From Arthrobacter pityocampae (GTDB taxonomy: Bacteria > Actinomycetota > Actinomycetes > Actinomycetales > Micrococcaceae), in contig NZ_PRKW01000003.1 of NCBI RefSeq assembly GCF_002927275.1, positions 186,001-250,000 of the forward strand: 64,000 nt of DNA. Reading direction: 5' to 3'. This document shows, piece after piece, positions 1 to 10,226 of this stretch (position 1 is the first letter of the stretch; every line of letters starts with the position of its first letter). Both the position numbers and the translations under genes were made by a program. The notes under the pieces were generated by a model that saw only the letters and a program-made list of their open reading frames with translations, did not search any database and was not told where the DNA came from.

Positions 1-1071
1 TGCTCCCACGCGGTCCGGATCGGCGCCGAGATCGGCGGGATCGGCGCCGGTGAGGAGCACGGTGGCCAGTTCCGCGATGCCCGACGACGTCTGGAACCCG
101 TATCCGCCCTGCCCGGCGAGCCAGAAGAAGCCCGGGTGGCCGGGGTCGAACCCGACCACGGGCACACCGGACTCCCGCTGGGTCCGCAGGCCCGTCCAGG
201 ATCGGCGGACGGTCGTGATCCCGAGGGTCGTCACCGCCCCGAGCCGTTCGATGAGGCGTTCGACGTCGCCCGGGTGGGGTTGTGCGTCCCCGGGCTCCGC
301 GGGCTCGGACTCGCTGGGCGAGATGAGGACGCCGTCGGCATCCGGCCGGTAGTAGAAGGAATCGTCGGCGGCCGCGACCATCGGCGACCCCACCGGTGGC
401 GCATCGTCCGCGGCGACGATCGCCGCGGTCCGCCGGAGCGGCACGAGGCCCTGGGGTGCGACCCCGCAGAGCCCGGCGACGCCGTCGGCCCAGGCTCCCG
501 CGGCGTCGACCACGACCTCCGCGGTGATCGCGCGGTAGCCGGCCCGGATGCTCCAGGTAGCGCCGTCGTAGCGGGCCGCCGTGACGGGCGCCCCGGTGAG
601 GATGATGACGCCGTCGTCGCTCGCGCTCCGCCGGTGGTACTCGAGCAGCAGGTCCGTGTCCGTCCCCACGCAGTCCGTGTCGATGGCGGCGGCCGCGAAG
701 GCCCCGGGGCGCAGCTGCGGGCAGAGATCGAGGGCCTCGGCGTGTGTGAGGCGGCGCATCGTCGCGCCGGCCTGCGCGTCGACGCCGGTCTCCGTCCCGA
801 CGAGGACGAAGGAGCGCGGCACGGTCAGGGGCAGCCCGGTGGAGGACTGCACGCCGTCCAGCAGGTCGAGCGTCCGGCGGGTCAGGTCCAGGACGGGGAC
901 GGGACCGTAGCTCGGGATGAGCTGCCGCGCGGACCGCGAGGAGGTGTGGTAGCCGAGGGTCGGCTCGGACTCCACGAGGACCACGCTGGAGAACGGGGCC
1001 AGCGCGGAGGCCAGGGAGAGACCGGCGATCCCGCCGCCGATGATCAGGACGTCGCACTCGAGGGGGCTCAT
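1..1071 (-). CDS. FAD-dependent oxidoreductase, DAO/DadA-like (C-terminus outside window)
   Basis: The reading frame starts at an ATG at 1071 and stays open to the left edge, so about 357 residues are visible and the C-terminus is missing. Residues 7-17 hold a dinucleotide-binding GGGIAG turn (DVLIIGGGIAG), the N-terminal FAD site of the D-amino-acid oxidase / glycine oxidase fold. Near the visible end the run FFWLAGQGGYGFQ matches the conserved second FAD-contacting segment of that family. The substrate cannot be told from the sequence; amino-acid and 2-hydroxyacid oxidation are both known for the family. It is divergent from the MDR gene at 1188 with about 115 bp between them, where I see no clear operator. 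Confidence 0.8.
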   Translation of the reverse strand, partial: MSPLECDVLIIGGGIAGLSLASALAPFSSVVLVESEPTLGYHTSSRSARQLIPSYGPVPVLDLTRRTLDLLDGVQSSTGLPLTVPRSFVLVGTETGVDAQAGATMRRLTHAEALDLCPQLRPGAFAAAAIDTDCVGTDTDLLLEYHRRSASDDGVIILTGAPVTAARYDGATWSIRAGYRAITAEVVVDAAGAWADGVAGLCGVAPQGLVPLRRTAAIVAADDAPPVGSPMVAAADDSFYYRPDADGVLISPSESEPAEPGDAQPHPGDVERLIERLGAVTTLGITTVRRSWTGLRTQRESGVPVVGFDPGHPGFFWLAGQGGYGFQTSSGIAELATVLLTGADPADLGADPDRVGA

Positions 1072-1187
1072 CCCGTCATCCTAGGTGCGCGCCCTCCCCC
1101 AACAGGCGTCCGGTGTGCTCTCCCTGTCGATCGGGCGGATCCCGAGCCGGGGGAATACCGTCCGGGCATCGACGGTTCCGGCTAGTC

Positions 1188-2219
1188 GTGAAAGCAATCG
1201 TCTACTCCTCCACCGGTCCCTCATCTGTCCTCTCCCTCGTCGACCGCGACGTCGCGACGCCCGGTCCGGGTGAGGTGCGCGTGCGCATCGTCATTTCCGG
1301 CGTGAATCCCACGGATTGGAAGGCCCGGGCTGACGGCGACATCCCGTTCCCCGAGGTGGTCCCCAACCAGGACGGTGCCGGGGTCGTCGACGCGGTCGGC
1401 GACGGCGTCACCGAGCCGCAGGTGGGCGACCGGGTGTGGATCTACCTGGCTGCTCACGGCCGCCCGGCGGGGACCGCCCAGGAGTTCACCGTGATTCCCG
1501 CAGAACGGGCTGTCCGGCTGCCGGACGGCGTCGGTCTCGATGTGGCAGCCAGCCTGGGTGTACCGGCGATGACGGCGCACCGTGCCCTGACCGTCCACGA
1601 GAACGGGCCGTCGCGACTCGCCCCCGGAGCCCTCGAGGGACGCACTGTTCTCGTCCAAGGCGGCGCGGGAGCCGTCGGCCATGCGGCGATCCAGCTCGCC
1701 GTCTGGGCAGGCGCAACCGTCATCGCGACGGTCAGCAGCGATGCGAAGGCCGAGCTGGCTCTCGCCGCGGGCGCCCACCACGTTCTCCGCTACCCCGACG
1801 ACTCCCTCGCCCGGCGCATCCGCGAGGCTGCTCCCGGCGGCGTCGACCATGTGGTGGAGGTGTCCCCCGGGCAGAACGCGGCGCTCGACGTCGAGGTGAT
1901 CGCAAACCATGGCTCCATCGCGTACTACGCGAACAACAACGGTGACGACTTCACCGCCCCCGTCGTCGAGAGCTTCGCGAAGAACGTCCGCTGGCAGGGC
2001 CTGCTGCTCTACACGGTGGGCAAGGAGGCGCTCGTCGCCGCGGCGGAGGACATCACTGCGGCGCTGCGCAGCGGGGCATTACCCGTCGGGGAGTCCGCCG
2101 GGCTCCCCCTCTCCTGGTTCCCGCTCGAGGAGACCGCCGCCGCCCACGACGCCGTCGAGAACGGTGTCACCGGCAAGGTCGTCGTCCGCGTCTCCGACGG
2201 GAACCCCTCCGGTGACTGA
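1188..2219 (+). CDS. NADPH:quinone oxidoreductase-like MDR dehydrogenase
   Basis: This is a 343-aa medium-chain dehydrogenase/reductase of the zinc-free quinone oxidoreductase branch. The GroES-like N-terminal half contains NPTDWKARADG and PNQDGAG, and the Rossmann motif GGAGAVG sits near residues 158-164. The cysteine cluster of zinc alcohol dehydrogenases is absent. I chose the GTG at 1188 because MKAIVYSSTG is the usual N-terminus of the family; an in-frame ATG at 1113 would add 25 residues unlike family members. No strong Shine-Dalgarno precedes the GTG, so the start is moderately certain. A general role in quinone or enone reduction is inferred. Confidence 0.85.
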   Translation: MKAIVYSSTGPSSVLSLVDRDVATPGPGEVRVRIVISGVNPTDWKARADGDIPFPEVVPNQDGAGVVDAVGDGVTEPQVGDRVWIYLAAHGRPAGTAQEFTVIPAERAVRLPDGVGLDVAASLGVPAMTAHRALTVHENGPSRLAPGALEGRTVLVQGGAGAVGHAAIQLAVWAGATVIATVSSDAKAELALAAGAHHVLRYPDDSLARRIREAAPGGVDHVVEVSPGQNAALDVEVIANHGSIAYYANNNGDDFTAPVVESFAKNVRWQGLLLYTVGKEALVAAAEDITAALRSGALPVGESAGLPLSWFPLEETAAAHDAVENGVTGKVVVRVSDGNPSGD

Positions 2220-2246
2220 CCGGTCCCGCTCAGGAGAGGGCGCCGC

Positions 2247-2630
2247 ATGACCCGTGAGGACTGCCCCTGCGGAACCGGCCTGCCGTATGGGGAATGCTGC
2301 GGGCCGCTCCACCTGGGAGACGCGCCTACGACGGCGCTCGCACTGATGCGCTCACGCTTCTCGGCCTTCGCTCTCGGGCTCGAGCGGTACCTGCTCGACT
2401 CGTGGGACCCGTCGACCCGTCCGGAGACCGTCGATCTCGACGGGGACGTGGAATGGCGGCGCCTGCAGATCGTCGACACGGCTCTCGGCGGCGACTCCGA
2501 CGACGCCGGCGTAGTGGAGTACCGGGCGTCGTTCCGGCACGACGGGCGGTCAGGGCTGCTGCAGGAGCGCAGCCGGTTCGTCCGGGTGGAGGGGCGCTGG
2601 AAGTATGTCGACGGGGACGTGCGCCCCTAG
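2247..2630 (+). CDS. YchJ-like (UPF0225) SEC-C motif protein
   Basis: This is a 127-aa protein with an N-terminal cysteine motif CPCGTGLPYGECCGPLH (about residues 6-22), the SEC-C-type zinc-binding segment, followed by an NTF2-like YchJ middle domain (ALMRSRFSAFALGLERYLLDSW and SRFVRVEGRWKYVDGDV). The family is widespread but its biochemical role is unknown. The gene begins 27 bp after the MDR gene on the same strand, preceded by AGGAGAGGG, so the two are probably co-transcribed. It is convergent with kbl, with about 31 bp between stops. Confidence 0.85.
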   Translation: MTREDCPCGTGLPYGECCGPLHLGDAPTTALALMRSRFSAFALGLERYLLDSWDPSTRPETVDLDGDVEWRRLQIVDTALGGDSDDAGVVEYRASFRHDGRSGLLQERSRFVRVEGRWKYVDGDVRP

Positions 2631-2661
2631 GAGCTGCAGCGATCTGCCAGGTGGTCCCGGA

Positions 2662-3924
2662 TCACGCGCCGCCCACGTGGGCACCGGGAGCATCGCCGTC
2701 GGAAGCACTCCCGCCGCCGTCGGCCGGGTCTGCCGCTACCGCGGCGCGGGCGGCGACGAAGGCCCGGACGCAGGCCTCGACGTCCGCCGGCGTGTGCGCC
2801 GCGGAGAGCTGTACGCGGATGCGTGCGGCGCCCTTCGGCACCACGGGGTAGCTGAAGGCCGTCACGAAGACGCCCTGCGCGAGCATGGCGTCGGCTGTCC
2901 GGGCGGCGAGGACGGCGTCGCCGAACATGACCGGGACGATGGCGTGCTCGCCGTCGAGCAGGTCGAAGCCCTTCTCCGTCATGCGGCGGCGGAACAGCGC
3001 CGCGTTGGCGGTCAGCGCCTCGCGGAGCTCCCCGCTGGTCTCGACGAGGTCCAGCGCGGTCAGGGTCGCGGCGACGATCGAGGGGGCGAGCGAGTTGGAG
3101 AACAGGTAGGGGCGGGCACGCTGCCGCAGGAGGGCGACGATCTCCGCGCGGGCGGCCACGTAACCGCCCGACGCCCCGCCGAGTGCCTTGCCGAAGGTAC
3201 CCGTGAAGATGTCGACGCGGTCGGCGACCCCGGCGTGCTCGGGCGTGCCGGCCCCGGTGGCGCCCATGAACCCGACGGCGTGCGAGTCGTCGACCATGAC
3301 CATCGCGTCGTAGCGCTCGGCGAGATCGCAGATGGCCTCGAGGGGTGCCAGGTAACCGTCCATGGAGAAGACGCCGTCGGTGACCACCAGCCGGCGTCGT
3401 GCCCCCGATGCTTCCTGCAGCTTCGCCTCGAGGTCCGCCAGGTCCCTGTTGGCGTAGCGGAAGCGCTGCGCCTTGCACAGGCGGATGCCGTCGATGATGG
3501 ACGCGTGGTTCAGGGCGTCGGAGATGACGGCGTCCTCGGGACCGAGGAGGGATTCGAACACGCCACCGTTGGCGTCGAAGCAGGAGGAGAACAGGATGGT
3601 GTCCTCGGTGCCGAGGAACCGCGAGACGCGGCGTTCGAGTTCGAGGTGCAGGTCCTGGGTGCCGCAGATGAAGCGGACGGACGCCATCCCGAAGCCGCGC
3701 TCGTCCAGCGCTGCCTTCGCGGCGGCGATGATGTCCGGGTGGTCGGCGAGGCCGAGGTAGTTGTTGGCGCAGAAGTTCAGCACCCGGGCGTCGTCGGCCC
3801 CCAGCGCGCCGGCCGTGATGTGGCTGGACTGCGGTGAGGTGATGCGGCGCTCGTGCTTGAACAGGCCGGCACGGCGGATCTCGTCGAGTTCCCCGGCGAG
3901 CTGGTCACGGACTGCTGAATACAT
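2662..3924 (-). CDS. kbl: Glycine C-acetyltransferase (2-amino-3-ketobutyrate CoA ligase)
   Basis: This is a 420-aa PLP enzyme of the alpha-oxoamine synthase family. It cleaves 2-amino-3-ketobutyrate with CoA to glycine and acetyl-CoA, the second step of threonine degradation. Recognisable segments are [14 protein letters not shown] near residue 50, [21 protein letters not shown] and [14 protein letters not shown], whose lysine (about residue 246) should be the PLP Schiff-base residue. The protein is roughly 20 residues longer than typical Kbl because of a Gly/Ala/Asp-rich C-terminal tail. The ATG at 3924 lies 14 bp downstream of the tdh stop, so the order is tdh-kbl in one operon. Confidence 0.95.
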   Translation of the reverse strand: MYSAVRDQLAGELDEIRRAGLFKHERRITSPQSSHITAGALGADDARVLNFCANNYLGLADHPDIIAAAKAALDERGFGMASVRFICGTQDLHLELERRVSRFLGTEDTILFSSCFDANGGVFESLLGPEDAVISDALNHASIIDGIRLCKAQRFRYANRDLADLEAKLQEASGARRRLVVTDGVFSMDGYLAPLEAICDLAERYDAMVMVDDSHAVGFMGATGAGTPEHAGVADRVDIFTGTFGKALGGASGGYVAARAEIVALLRQRARPYLFSNSLAPSIVAATLTALDLVETSGELREALTANAALFRRRMTEKGFDLLDGEHAIVPVMFGDAVLAARTADAMLAQGVFVTAFSYPVVPKGAARIRVQLSAAHTPADVEACVRAFVAARAAVAADPADGGGSASDGDAPGAHVGGA

Positions 3925-3938
3925 GGTGTTCCTGTCTC

Positions 3939-4982
3939 CTAGAAGGTGGTCCAGTCGAGGACCACTTTGCCGCTCGCTCCGCTGCGGGCCGTCGCGAATC
4001 CCTGCTGCCACTGCTGGGCGGGCAGGCAGTCGGTGACCACGGACGCTACCGCCTCGCGCAGGGTCCCATTGGACTGCAGCATGGCGCTCATCGCGTACCA
4101 CGTCTCGAACATCTCCCGGCCGTAGATGCCCTTGAGGGTCAGCATGTGGGTGACCACCTTGCCCCAGTCGATGGAGATCGGACCTGCCGGCAGGCCGAGC
4201 ATGGCGATGCGCCCGCCATGGTTCATATTGTCGATCATCTCGGGCAGCGCCGTCGCATGACCGGACATCTCCATCCCGACGTCGAAGCCCTCCTTCATGC
4301 CCAGCTCGCGCTGCGCGTCGGCGATGCGCCTCCGGCTGACGTCGACGGCGAGGTCCGCTCCGACGCCGCACGCGAGGGCGAGCCGGGATGGCGAGACGTC
4401 GGTGATGGCGATCTTGCGGGCCCCGGCATGGCGGGCGACGGCGACGGCCATGAGACCGATGGGACCGGCGCCGGTGATCAGCACGTCCTCGCCGACGAGC
4501 GGGAAGCTCAGGGCGGTGTGGACGGCGTTGCCGAAGGGGTCGAAGACGGCGCCGAGCTCGGGGGTGATGGTCGCGTCGTGCACCCAGACGTTGGTCTCGG
4601 GGACGACGACGTACTCGGCGAAGGCGCCGTCGCGCTGGACGCCGACGCTGGAGGTGCGGATGCACATCTGGCGGCGGCCGGCACGGCAGTTCCGGCAGAT
4701 CCCGCAGACGATGTGGCCCTCGCCGGAGACGCGGTCGCCGATGCGGACGTCCCGGATACCCTCGCCGAGGGCGACGACCTCGCCGTAGAACTCGTGCCCG
4801 GGGATCAGGGGTGCGGTGATCATGCCCTGCGCCCAGGGGTCCCAGCTCTCGATGTGGAGGTCAGTGCCGCAGATGCCGGTGGTGATGACCCGGATCTTGA
4901 CCTCGCCCCACCCGGCCTCGGGTTCGGGCCGGTCCACGAGCTCGAAGCCGGGGTGCGCCCCGGATTTGTACAGCGCCTTCAC
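3939..4982 (-). CDS. tdh: L-threonine 3-dehydrogenase
   Basis: This is a 347-aa zinc- and NAD-dependent medium-chain dehydrogenase that oxidises L-threonine to 2-amino-3-ketobutyrate, the substrate of the adjacent kbl product. Catalytic zinc residues are visible as GICGTDLH (Cys38) and PGHEFYGEV. The structural zinc loop is [15 protein letters not shown], and the nucleotide site is [12 protein letters not shown]. The GTG at 4982 is chosen because MKALYKS matches the family N-terminus and GGAAGGA lies about 8 nt upstream on the minus strand. Confidence 0.95.
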   Translation of the reverse strand: MKALYKSGAHPGFELVDRPEPEAGWGEVKIRVITTGICGTDLHIESWDPWAQGMITAPLIPGHEFYGEVVALGEGIRDVRIGDRVSGEGHIVCGICRNCRAGRRQMCIRTSSVGVQRDGAFAEYVVVPETNVWVHDATITPELGAVFDPFGNAVHTALSFPLVGEDVLITGAGPIGLMAVAVARHAGARKIAITDVSPSRLALACGVGADLAVDVSRRRIADAQRELGMKEGFDVGMEMSGHATALPEMIDNMNHGGRIAMLGLPAGPISIDWGKVVTHMLTLKGIYGREMFETWYAMSAMLQSNGTLREAVASVVTDCLPAQQWQQGFATARSGASGKVVLDWTTF

Positions 4983-5115
4983 TGAACGGTTCCTTCCATG
5001 CCGCGCCTGTCCCTGACGGGTCGCGTCGGGATCGTGCGGGACGAGTGCCAGGGCGGAATGTGCCCGGAGCAACAGTAACAGCGGGATCGGTCCGCGGGCC
5101 GCCGCGGCGGGTGGG

Positions 5116-5145
5116 CAGACCCGGGGGAACGCCGCACCGGGTCTG
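5116..5145 (-). terminator. Possible terminator hairpin after the APH-like gene
   Basis: CAGACCCGG (5116-5124) and CCGGGTCTG (5137-5145) form a perfect 9-bp stem with a 12-nt loop, about 38 bp past the stop of the kinase gene at 5183. There is no T-tract, as is usual in very GC-rich actinobacteria, so this is a structural prediction only. Confidence 0.45.
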
Positions 5146-5182
5146 GGCCGCCGCGCCGGGTGTGTGCCCGGGTTCCGCGCGA

Positions 5183-6094
5183 TCAGAGCCAGGGGGCGTC
5201 GTCGAGGACGGCGGTCAGGGTCTCCGCACCGAGGTCGAACAGGGCCGGGGAGTCGTCGGACGATGCCGCCAGGGCGCTCCCCATGCTCAGAGCCCAGCCC
5301 CGGGCCCGTTCCCAGGTCGCGGCGTCGACCGCACGCAGGCGTTCGAGCTCGGCGCGGAAGGCGGCCCGGCCGGCGCCGTCGAAGTGCAGCCACGCGGCAG
5401 CGAGGTCCGTCGCCGGGTCACCGGAGCAGAGGTCGCCGAAGTCGACGACGCCGGCGAGCCTGCCGTCGGGTGCGAGGACGACGTTGGCCGGGTGCAGGTC
5501 GCCGTGCAGCCAGAGCGGCTCCCCCGACCACGCCGGCGCCGCGAGGGCTGCGTCCCACCCGCGCAGCAGGGCACCCTCGGGTACCCCCGGAATCTGCGGG
5601 AGGGACGCCAGCCGCGCCCGGACGACGTCGTCGCGCGCCGCCAGCGGGCCACCGCGGCCCACGGGACTGACGGGGGCGTCGTCGGGCGCGGGCTGGTGGA
5701 ACTCGGCGAGGAAACGGGCGAGCGGGCGGGCCGCGGGTGAGCGATCGCGGCGTGGAACGGTGCTGCCGCTGACGCCGTCGATCCATCGGCAGACGGACCA
5801 GTGCCAGGGGTAGCCGGCGCCGGGCCGGCCGCTCCGCAGGGGTGCCGACGTCGGGACGGACACGCGGGCAGCACGCTCCGGCAGCCACTGCTGCTCGGCG
5901 ATCATCAGGGCATCGGCGACCGCCCGCCGGGGCAGGCGGACCACGAGGTCCTCCCCCAGCCGGAACAGCGTGTTGTCCCAACCGCCGCCCGCGAACTGCA
6001 CCGGCAGCTGCGCGAGGTCCGGCAGCTGCTCACGGAGCAGGGCGGCGACGAGGGACGGCGTGACGTCGATCTCCGCCCGGGGCATGGCGGCCAT
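5183..6094 (-). CDS. Aminoglycoside-phosphotransferase-fold kinase
   Basis: This is a 303-aa APH/choline-kinase family protein. The nucleotide loop is [21 protein letters not shown], the catalytic loop is [11 protein letters not shown] with the Brenner aspartate, and [18 protein letters not shown] holds the metal-binding DFG-like aspartate. Proteins of this type phosphorylate small molecules. The family includes drug-resistance enzymes, but most chromosomal members have unknown substrates and nothing here supports a resistance role. A second methionine three codons in (6085) is an alternative start. The gene stands alone between likely hairpins on both sides. Confidence 0.85.
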   Translation of the reverse strand: MAAMPRAEIDVTPSLVAALLREQLPDLAQLPVQFAGGGWDNTLFRLGEDLVVRLPRRAVADALMIAEQQWLPERAARVSVPTSAPLRSGRPGAGYPWHWSVCRWIDGVSGSTVPRRDRSPAARPLARFLAEFHQPAPDDAPVSPVGRGGPLAARDDVVRARLASLPQIPGVPEGALLRGWDAALAAPAWSGEPLWLHGDLHPANVVLAPDGRLAGVVDFGDLCSGDPATDLAAAWLHFDGAGRAAFRAELERLRAVDAATWERARGWALSMGSALAASSDDSPALFDLGAETLTAVLDDAPWL

Positions 6095-6117
6095 GGGGAC
6101 CTCCTCGGATCGCAGAG

Positions 6118-6156
6118 CCGGGGCAACGGTGGAGACCCGTGGGGAGGTTGCCCCGG
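6118..6156 (-). terminator. Possible terminator or attenuator hairpin after gatB
   Basis: CCGGGGCAAC (6118-6127) pairs perfectly with GTTGCCCCGG (6147-6156) across a 19-nt loop, 50 bp downstream of the gatB stop. The stem is strong but the loop is long and there is no T-run, so a role upstream of the APH-like gene is also possible. Confidence 0.4.
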
Positions 6157-6205
6157 GTCTGCACCGCCGCCGCGGCGGCCCCGCCCGAAGCAGGACGCGG
6201 GCGGA

Positions 6206-7720
6206 CTACCCCTCGACGCCGAGGCGCTGCAGGATGAGCTCGCGCACGCGACCGGCGTCGGCCTGCCCACGGGTGGCCTTCATGACGCCGCCCACGATCG
6301 CGCCGACGGCCTGGACCTTGCCGCCCCGGATCTTGTCCGCGACGTCGGGCTGGGCGGCGAGGGCGCCGTCGATCGCCTCGAGCAGCGGGCCGTCGTCGGA
6401 CACGACCGCGAGGCCGCGCTTCTCGACGACCTCCGCGGGCGTGCCCTCACCGGCGAGGACGCCGTCGAGCACGTCGCGGGAGAGCTTGTCGTTGATCTTG
6501 CCGGACTCGATGAGCGCGTTGAGCTCGACGATCAGCTCGGGCGTGACGCCGAGCTCGGCGGGCTCGACGTCGGCCAGCTTGGCGCGGCGGGAGATCTCGC
6601 CCATCCACCACTTGCGGGCGACGGCGGCGCTGACACCGGCGGCGACCGTGTCCTCGATCGAGGACATGACCCCGGCGTTGACGACGTCGCGGAACTCGGC
6701 GTCCGAGTAGCCCCAGTCGGCCTGCAGGCGCTTGCGGCGTTCGGCGGGAGGCTCGGGCAGTTCGGCGCGGAGCTTCTCGATCCAGGCGTCGTTCGTCACG
6801 ACGGGCACGAGGTCCGGCTCCGGGAAGTAGCGGTAGTCGTCGGCGTCGGACTTGGGCCGGCCGGACGTCGTCGAGCGCGTGTCCTCGTGCCAGTGCCGCG
6901 TCTCCTGCTGGATCGGCGTGCCGGAGTCCAGGACGGCGGCGTGCCGCTGGATCTCGTAGCGGACGGCGTGCTCGACGGCGCGCAGCGAGTTCACGTTCTT
7001 CGTCTCGGTGCGGGTGCCGAACTTCTCCTGGCCCTTCGGCTTCAGCGAGACGTTCGCATCGCAGCGCACGTTGCCGCGCTCCATGCGGGCGTCCGAGACA
7101 CCGAGGTTCTTGACGATCTCGCGGATCGCGGCCACGTAGGCCTTCGCGAGCTCGGGGGCCCGCGAGCCGGCACCGACGATCGGTTTCGTCACGATCTCGA
7201 TCAGGGGTACGCCCGCACGGTTGTAGTCCACGAGGGAGAACTCGGCGCCCTGGATGCGGCCCGTCGCCCCGCCCATGTGGGTGAGCTTCCCGGCGTCCTC
7301 CTCCATGTGGGCGCGCTCGATCTCCACGGTGAACACGGTGCCGTCGGCGAGCTCGATGTCGATGCTGCCGTCGTAGGCGATCGGGTCCTCGAACTGGGAG
7401 GTCTGGAAGTTCTTCGGGGTGTCCGGGTAGAAGTAGTTCTTCCGCGCGAAGTAGCACTTCTCGGCGATCCTGCAGTTCAGCGCGAGGCCGATCTTGATCG
7501 CGGATTCGACGGCGACGCCGTTGACGACGGGCAGGACGCCGGGCAGCCCGAGGTCCACCGGCGTCACATTCGTGTTGGGCACGTCCCCGAATGCGTTGGG
7601 TGCGGAGGAGAACATCTTGGTCCGCGTGTTGAGCTCCACGTGGACCTCGAACCCGAGCACGGGATCGTACTTCTCCATGGCCTCGTCGAAGGACAGGACC
7701 TCATCGGTTACAGCAGTCAT
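6206..7720 (-). CDS. gatB: Asp-tRNA(Asn)/Glu-tRNA(Gln) amidotransferase subunit B
   Basis: This is a 504-aa GatB, the kinase and tRNA-binding subunit of the cytoplasmic GatCAB complex that converts Glu-tRNA(Gln) (and often Asp-tRNA(Asn)) to the amidated form. The cradle domain is clear in [22 protein letters not shown] and the catalytic/metal region in [18 protein letters not shown] and EEDAGKL. The C-terminal YqeY-like tail domain ends in an [10 protein letters not shown]-type terminus. The ATG at 7720 overlaps the gatA stop by one base (TAATG), so translation is coupled. Confidence 0.97.
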   Translation of the reverse strand: MTAVTDEVLSFDEAMEKYDPVLGFEVHVELNTRTKMFSSAPNAFGDVPNTNVTPVDLGLPGVLPVVNGVAVESAIKIGLALNCRIAEKCYFARKNYFYPDTPKNFQTSQFEDPIAYDGSIDIELADGTVFTVEIERAHMEEDAGKLTHMGGATGRIQGAEFSLVDYNRAGVPLIEIVTKPIVGAGSRAPELAKAYVAAIREIVKNLGVSDARMERGNVRCDANVSLKPKGQEKFGTRTETKNVNSLRAVEHAVRYEIQRHAAVLDSGTPIQQETRHWHEDTRSTTSGRPKSDADDYRYFPEPDLVPVVTNDAWIEKLRAELPEPPAERRKRLQADWGYSDAEFRDVVNAGVMSSIEDTVAAGVSAAVARKWWMGEISRRAKLADVEPAELGVTPELIVELNALIESGKINDKLSRDVLDGVLAGEGTPAEVVEKRGLAVVSDDGPLLEAIDGALAAQPDVADKIRGGKVQAVGAIVGGVMKATRGQADAGRVRELILQRLGVEG

Positions 7721-9225
7721 TACTTACCACCTGTGATCTCGGGGGCCTGGGCCAGCAGCGGCCCGCCCCACGTGGCTTCGAGCAGCGATTCGAGGACAGC
7801 GCCCACACGGTAGAGGCGCGCGTCCTTGCGGGCGGGGGCGAGGAGCTGGATGCCGACGGGCAATCCGTCCTCGTCCGCGAGGCCACCGGGCAGGGACAGG
7901 CCGGGGACGCCGGCCATGTTCGCCGGGATGGTGGCGACGTCGTTCAGGTACATCGCCAGCGGGTCGTCGAGCTTCTCGCCGAGCTTGAACGCGGTGGTCG
8001 GGGCGGTCGGGGAGATCAGGACGTCGGCCTGCTCGAACGCGGCCGCGAAGTCGCGCTGGATGAGCGTACGCACCTTCTGCGCGGATCCGTAGTAGGCGTC
8101 GTAGTAGCCGGCGCTCAGCGCGTAGGTGCCGAGGATGATGCGGCGCTTGACCTCGTCGCCGAAGCCGGCCGCGCGGGTGGCCCCCATGACGCGCTCGATC
8201 GTGGGCGTTCCCTCGGGCACGACGCGCAGGCCGAAGCGCACGCCGTCGTACTTGGCCAGGTTGCTGGAGGCCTCCGACGGCATGATCAGGTAGTAGGCGC
8301 TGAGCGCGTACCGGAAGTTGGGGCAGGAGACCTCGACAATCTCGGCGCCCGCCGAGCGCAGCAGGTCGAGCGACTCGTGGAAGCGCGTGAGGACGCCGGC
8401 CTGGTAGCCCTCGCCCTGGAGCTCCTTGATGACGCCGATGCGCATCCCCTCGACCTGGCCGAGGCGGGCGGCCTCGACGAGGGCACCGACCGGGTCGGTC
8501 AGCGACGTCGAGTCGTGGGGGTCGTGGCCGCCGATGACCTCGTGCAGCAGGGCGCTGTCGAGGACGGTGCGCGAGACGGGGCCGATCTGGTCGAGCGAGG
8601 AGGCCATGGCGATCGCGCCGTAGCGGGAGACGCCGCCGTAGGTGGGCTTCACACCGACAGTGCCGGTAACGGCGCCGGGCTGGCGGATCGAGCCGCCGGT
8701 GTCGGTGCCGAGCGCCAGGGGCGCCTCGAACGCGGCGACGGCGGCCGCGGACCCGCCGCCGGACCCGCCGGGGATGCGGTCAAGGTCCCACGGGTTGCGG
8801 GTGGGCCCGTACGCGGAGTGCTCGGTGGAGGAGCCCATGGCGAACTCGTCGAGGTTCGTCTTGCCGAGAATCGGCATCCGCGCGGCGCGGAGCTTGCGGA
8901 CCACGGTGGCATCGTACGGGCTCTGCCAGCCCTCGAGGATCCTCGACCCGGCCGTGGTGGGCTGGCCCTTGGTCACGATCAGGTCCTTGACGGCGATCGG
9001 GACGCCGGCGAGCGGGTGCAGGGTGTCGCCGTCCGTGCGGGCCTTGTCGACCCCGGCGGCGACCAGCAGCGCCTCGTCGGTGTTGACGTGCAGGAACGCG
9101 TTGATCGCGCCGTCGACGGCGTCGATGCGGTCGAGGTAGGCCTGCGTCGCCTCGACGGCGGAGACCTCCTTCGCGGCGAGTTTCTGCGAGAGGGCGTCGG
9201 CGGAGAGGTGGATCAGCTCTGTCAT
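7720..9225 (-). CDS. gatA: Asp-tRNA(Asn)/Glu-tRNA(Gln) amidotransferase subunit A
   Basis: This is a 501-aa amidase-signature protein that releases ammonia from glutamine for the GatB active site. The Ser-cisSer-Lys apparatus is visible: the lysine in [10 protein letters not shown], the glycine/serine loop [14 protein letters not shown] and the nucleophile region [11 protein letters not shown]. The loop reads GGSGGGS where many GatA read GGSSGGS. It lies between gatC (3 bp upstream) and gatB (1-bp overlap), in the canonical C-A-B order. Confidence 0.97.
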   Translation of the reverse strand: MTELIHLSADALSQKLAAKEVSAVEATQAYLDRIDAVDGAINAFLHVNTDEALLVAAGVDKARTDGDTLHPLAGVPIAVKDLIVTKGQPTTAGSRILEGWQSPYDATVVRKLRAARMPILGKTNLDEFAMGSSTEHSAYGPTRNPWDLDRIPGGSGGGSAAAVAAFEAPLALGTDTGGSIRQPGAVTGTVGVKPTYGGVSRYGAIAMASSLDQIGPVSRTVLDSALLHEVIGGHDPHDSTSLTDPVGALVEAARLGQVEGMRIGVIKELQGEGYQAGVLTRFHESLDLLRSAGAEIVEVSCPNFRYALSAYYLIMPSEASSNLAKYDGVRFGLRVVPEGTPTIERVMGATRAAGFGDEVKRRIILGTYALSAGYYDAYYGSAQKVRTLIQRDFAAAFEQADVLISPTAPTTAFKLGEKLDDPLAMYLNDVATIPANMAGVPGLSLPGGLADEDGLPVGIQLLAPARKDARLYRVGAVLESLLEATWGGPLLAQAPEITGGK

Positions 9226-9228
9226 GGG

Positions 9229-9525
9229 TTACTCCCCGTCCAGGATTGCAGGGACCTTGAAGCGGCCGTCGGCGTTGTCGGGGGCGCCGAGAAGGGCCTC
9301 CTCGTTGCTGAGGGTCTCCCCCACCACGTCGTCGCGGAACACGTTGCTCAGCGGGATCGGGTGGCTCGTCGCGGGGACGTCGTCGCCGGCGACCTCGCTC
9401 ACGCTCTTGATGGCATCGACGATTCCCCCGAGTTCCCCGGCCATGCGGTCGAGCTCGTCGTCGGTCATGTCGATGTGGGCGAGCCGCGCAAGATGCGCGA
9501 CGTCGTCCCGGTTGATCTCAGCCAT
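9229..9525 (-). CDS. gatC: Asp-tRNA(Asn)/Glu-tRNA(Gln) amidotransferase subunit C
   Basis: This is a 98-aa GatC, the small belt-like subunit that wraps around GatA and stabilises the GatA-GatB contact. The N-terminus INRDDVAHLARLAHIDMTDDE and the C-terminal LSNVFRDDVV segment are typical. It is the first gene of the gatCAB operon, and the preceding AGGGGAGAT provides a ribosome binding site. Confidence 0.95.
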   Translation of the reverse strand: MAEINRDDVAHLARLAHIDMTDDELDRMAGELGGIVDAIKSVSEVAGDDVPATSHPIPLSNVFRDDVVGETLSNEEALLGAPDNADGRFKVPAILDGE

Positions 9526-9631
9526 GGATCTCCCCTGGAAGTCGGAGGTGGGTATCTGCCTCCAGTCTAGTGCTGGCGCGTCCTGCCCCCGGCATCGGCG
9601 GGGGCAGCGGCCGACGACGGCGGGAGCGCGC

Positions 9632-10150
9632 CTACAGGGGCAGGCGGAAGACCCAGAGCAGGATGTCCTCGTTCGGGACCTCCCAGTCGCGGCCGGGCAC
9701 GCGGACGAAGCCCATCGACTCGTAGAGGCGGTGTGCCCGCACCATGTCGGAGCCGCTCGTCAGGCTCACGGCCTCGATGCCGGGAAGGGTGCGGGCGTGC
9801 TCGATGATGCGCTCCACCATGGCGCGGCCCACGCCGCCGCGCTGCACGGCCGGGTCCACGGCGAGCATGCGGAATTCCAGCTCGCCCTCGACGGCGATGT
9901 CGGTGTACCGCTGACCCGCGAAGGTGAGGGCGACCGACCCGACGACGACGCCGTCGCGCTCCGCCACCCAGACCTCGGCGTGCTCCGCGCGGTGCTCGAT
10001 GTCGGCCAGCACCGCCATGTAGGGGTGGGCCTCGTCGGTGAAGTAGCCGGCCTCGAGGTAGGCACCGCGGGTGATCCGGCGGACGTCGTCGTAGTCCTCG
10101 GGACGGACGGGACGGACGGTGATGCGGGCGTCGGTGGGTGCAGTGGTCAC
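9632..10150 (-). CDS. GNAT family N-acetyltransferase
   Basis: This is a 172-aa GCN5-related acetyltransferase with the acetyl-CoA loop in motif A (LAVDPAVQRGGVGRAMVE, about residues 95-112) and the typical ending LYESMGFVRVPGRDWEV. The substrate is unknown. The start is a GTG at 10150. It is about 100 bp downstream of gatC's start on the same strand but is separated from Hsp20 by a strong hairpin, so it is probably its own unit. Confidence 0.88.
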   Translation of the reverse strand: MTTAPTDARITVRPVRPEDYDDVRRITRGAYLEAGYFTDEAHPYMAVLADIEHRAEHAEVWVAERDGVVVGSVALTFAGQRYTDIAVEGELEFRMLAVDPAVQRGGVGRAMVERIIEHARTLPGIEAVSLTSGSDMVRAHRLYESMGFVRVPGRDWEVPNEDILLWVFRLPL

Positions 10151-10175
10151 GGCCTCATTTTGCCACGCGAAGATA

Positions 10176-10201
10176 CCGCCGGGACGCCGTCGTCCCGGCG
10201 G
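10176..10201 (-). terminator. Hairpin terminator after hsp20
   Basis: CCGCCGGGAC (10176-10185) and GTCCCGGCGG (10192-10201) form a perfect 10-bp stem with a 6-nt loop, beginning 25 bp after the hsp20 stop. This is the tightest terminator-like hairpin I saw in the first 20 kb. Confidence 0.6.
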
Positions 10202-10226
10202 GCGCCGGTCCTGCTCCTGTCGCCGA

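Noticed and set aside
136-1185. Long plus-strand open frame opposite the FAD oxidoreductase
   Set aside because: It is Arg/Gly/Asp-rich shadow coding; the minus strand has a clear FAD-binding protein over the same bases.
5183-6094. Aminoglycoside resistance gene
   Set aside because: The APH fold is clear, but many chromosomal relatives act on other small molecules and nothing in the context indicates resistance.
5801-7813. Plus-strand frame of 670 codons opposite gatB
   Set aside because: It is antisense to well-recognised gatB; the length is explained by high GC content.
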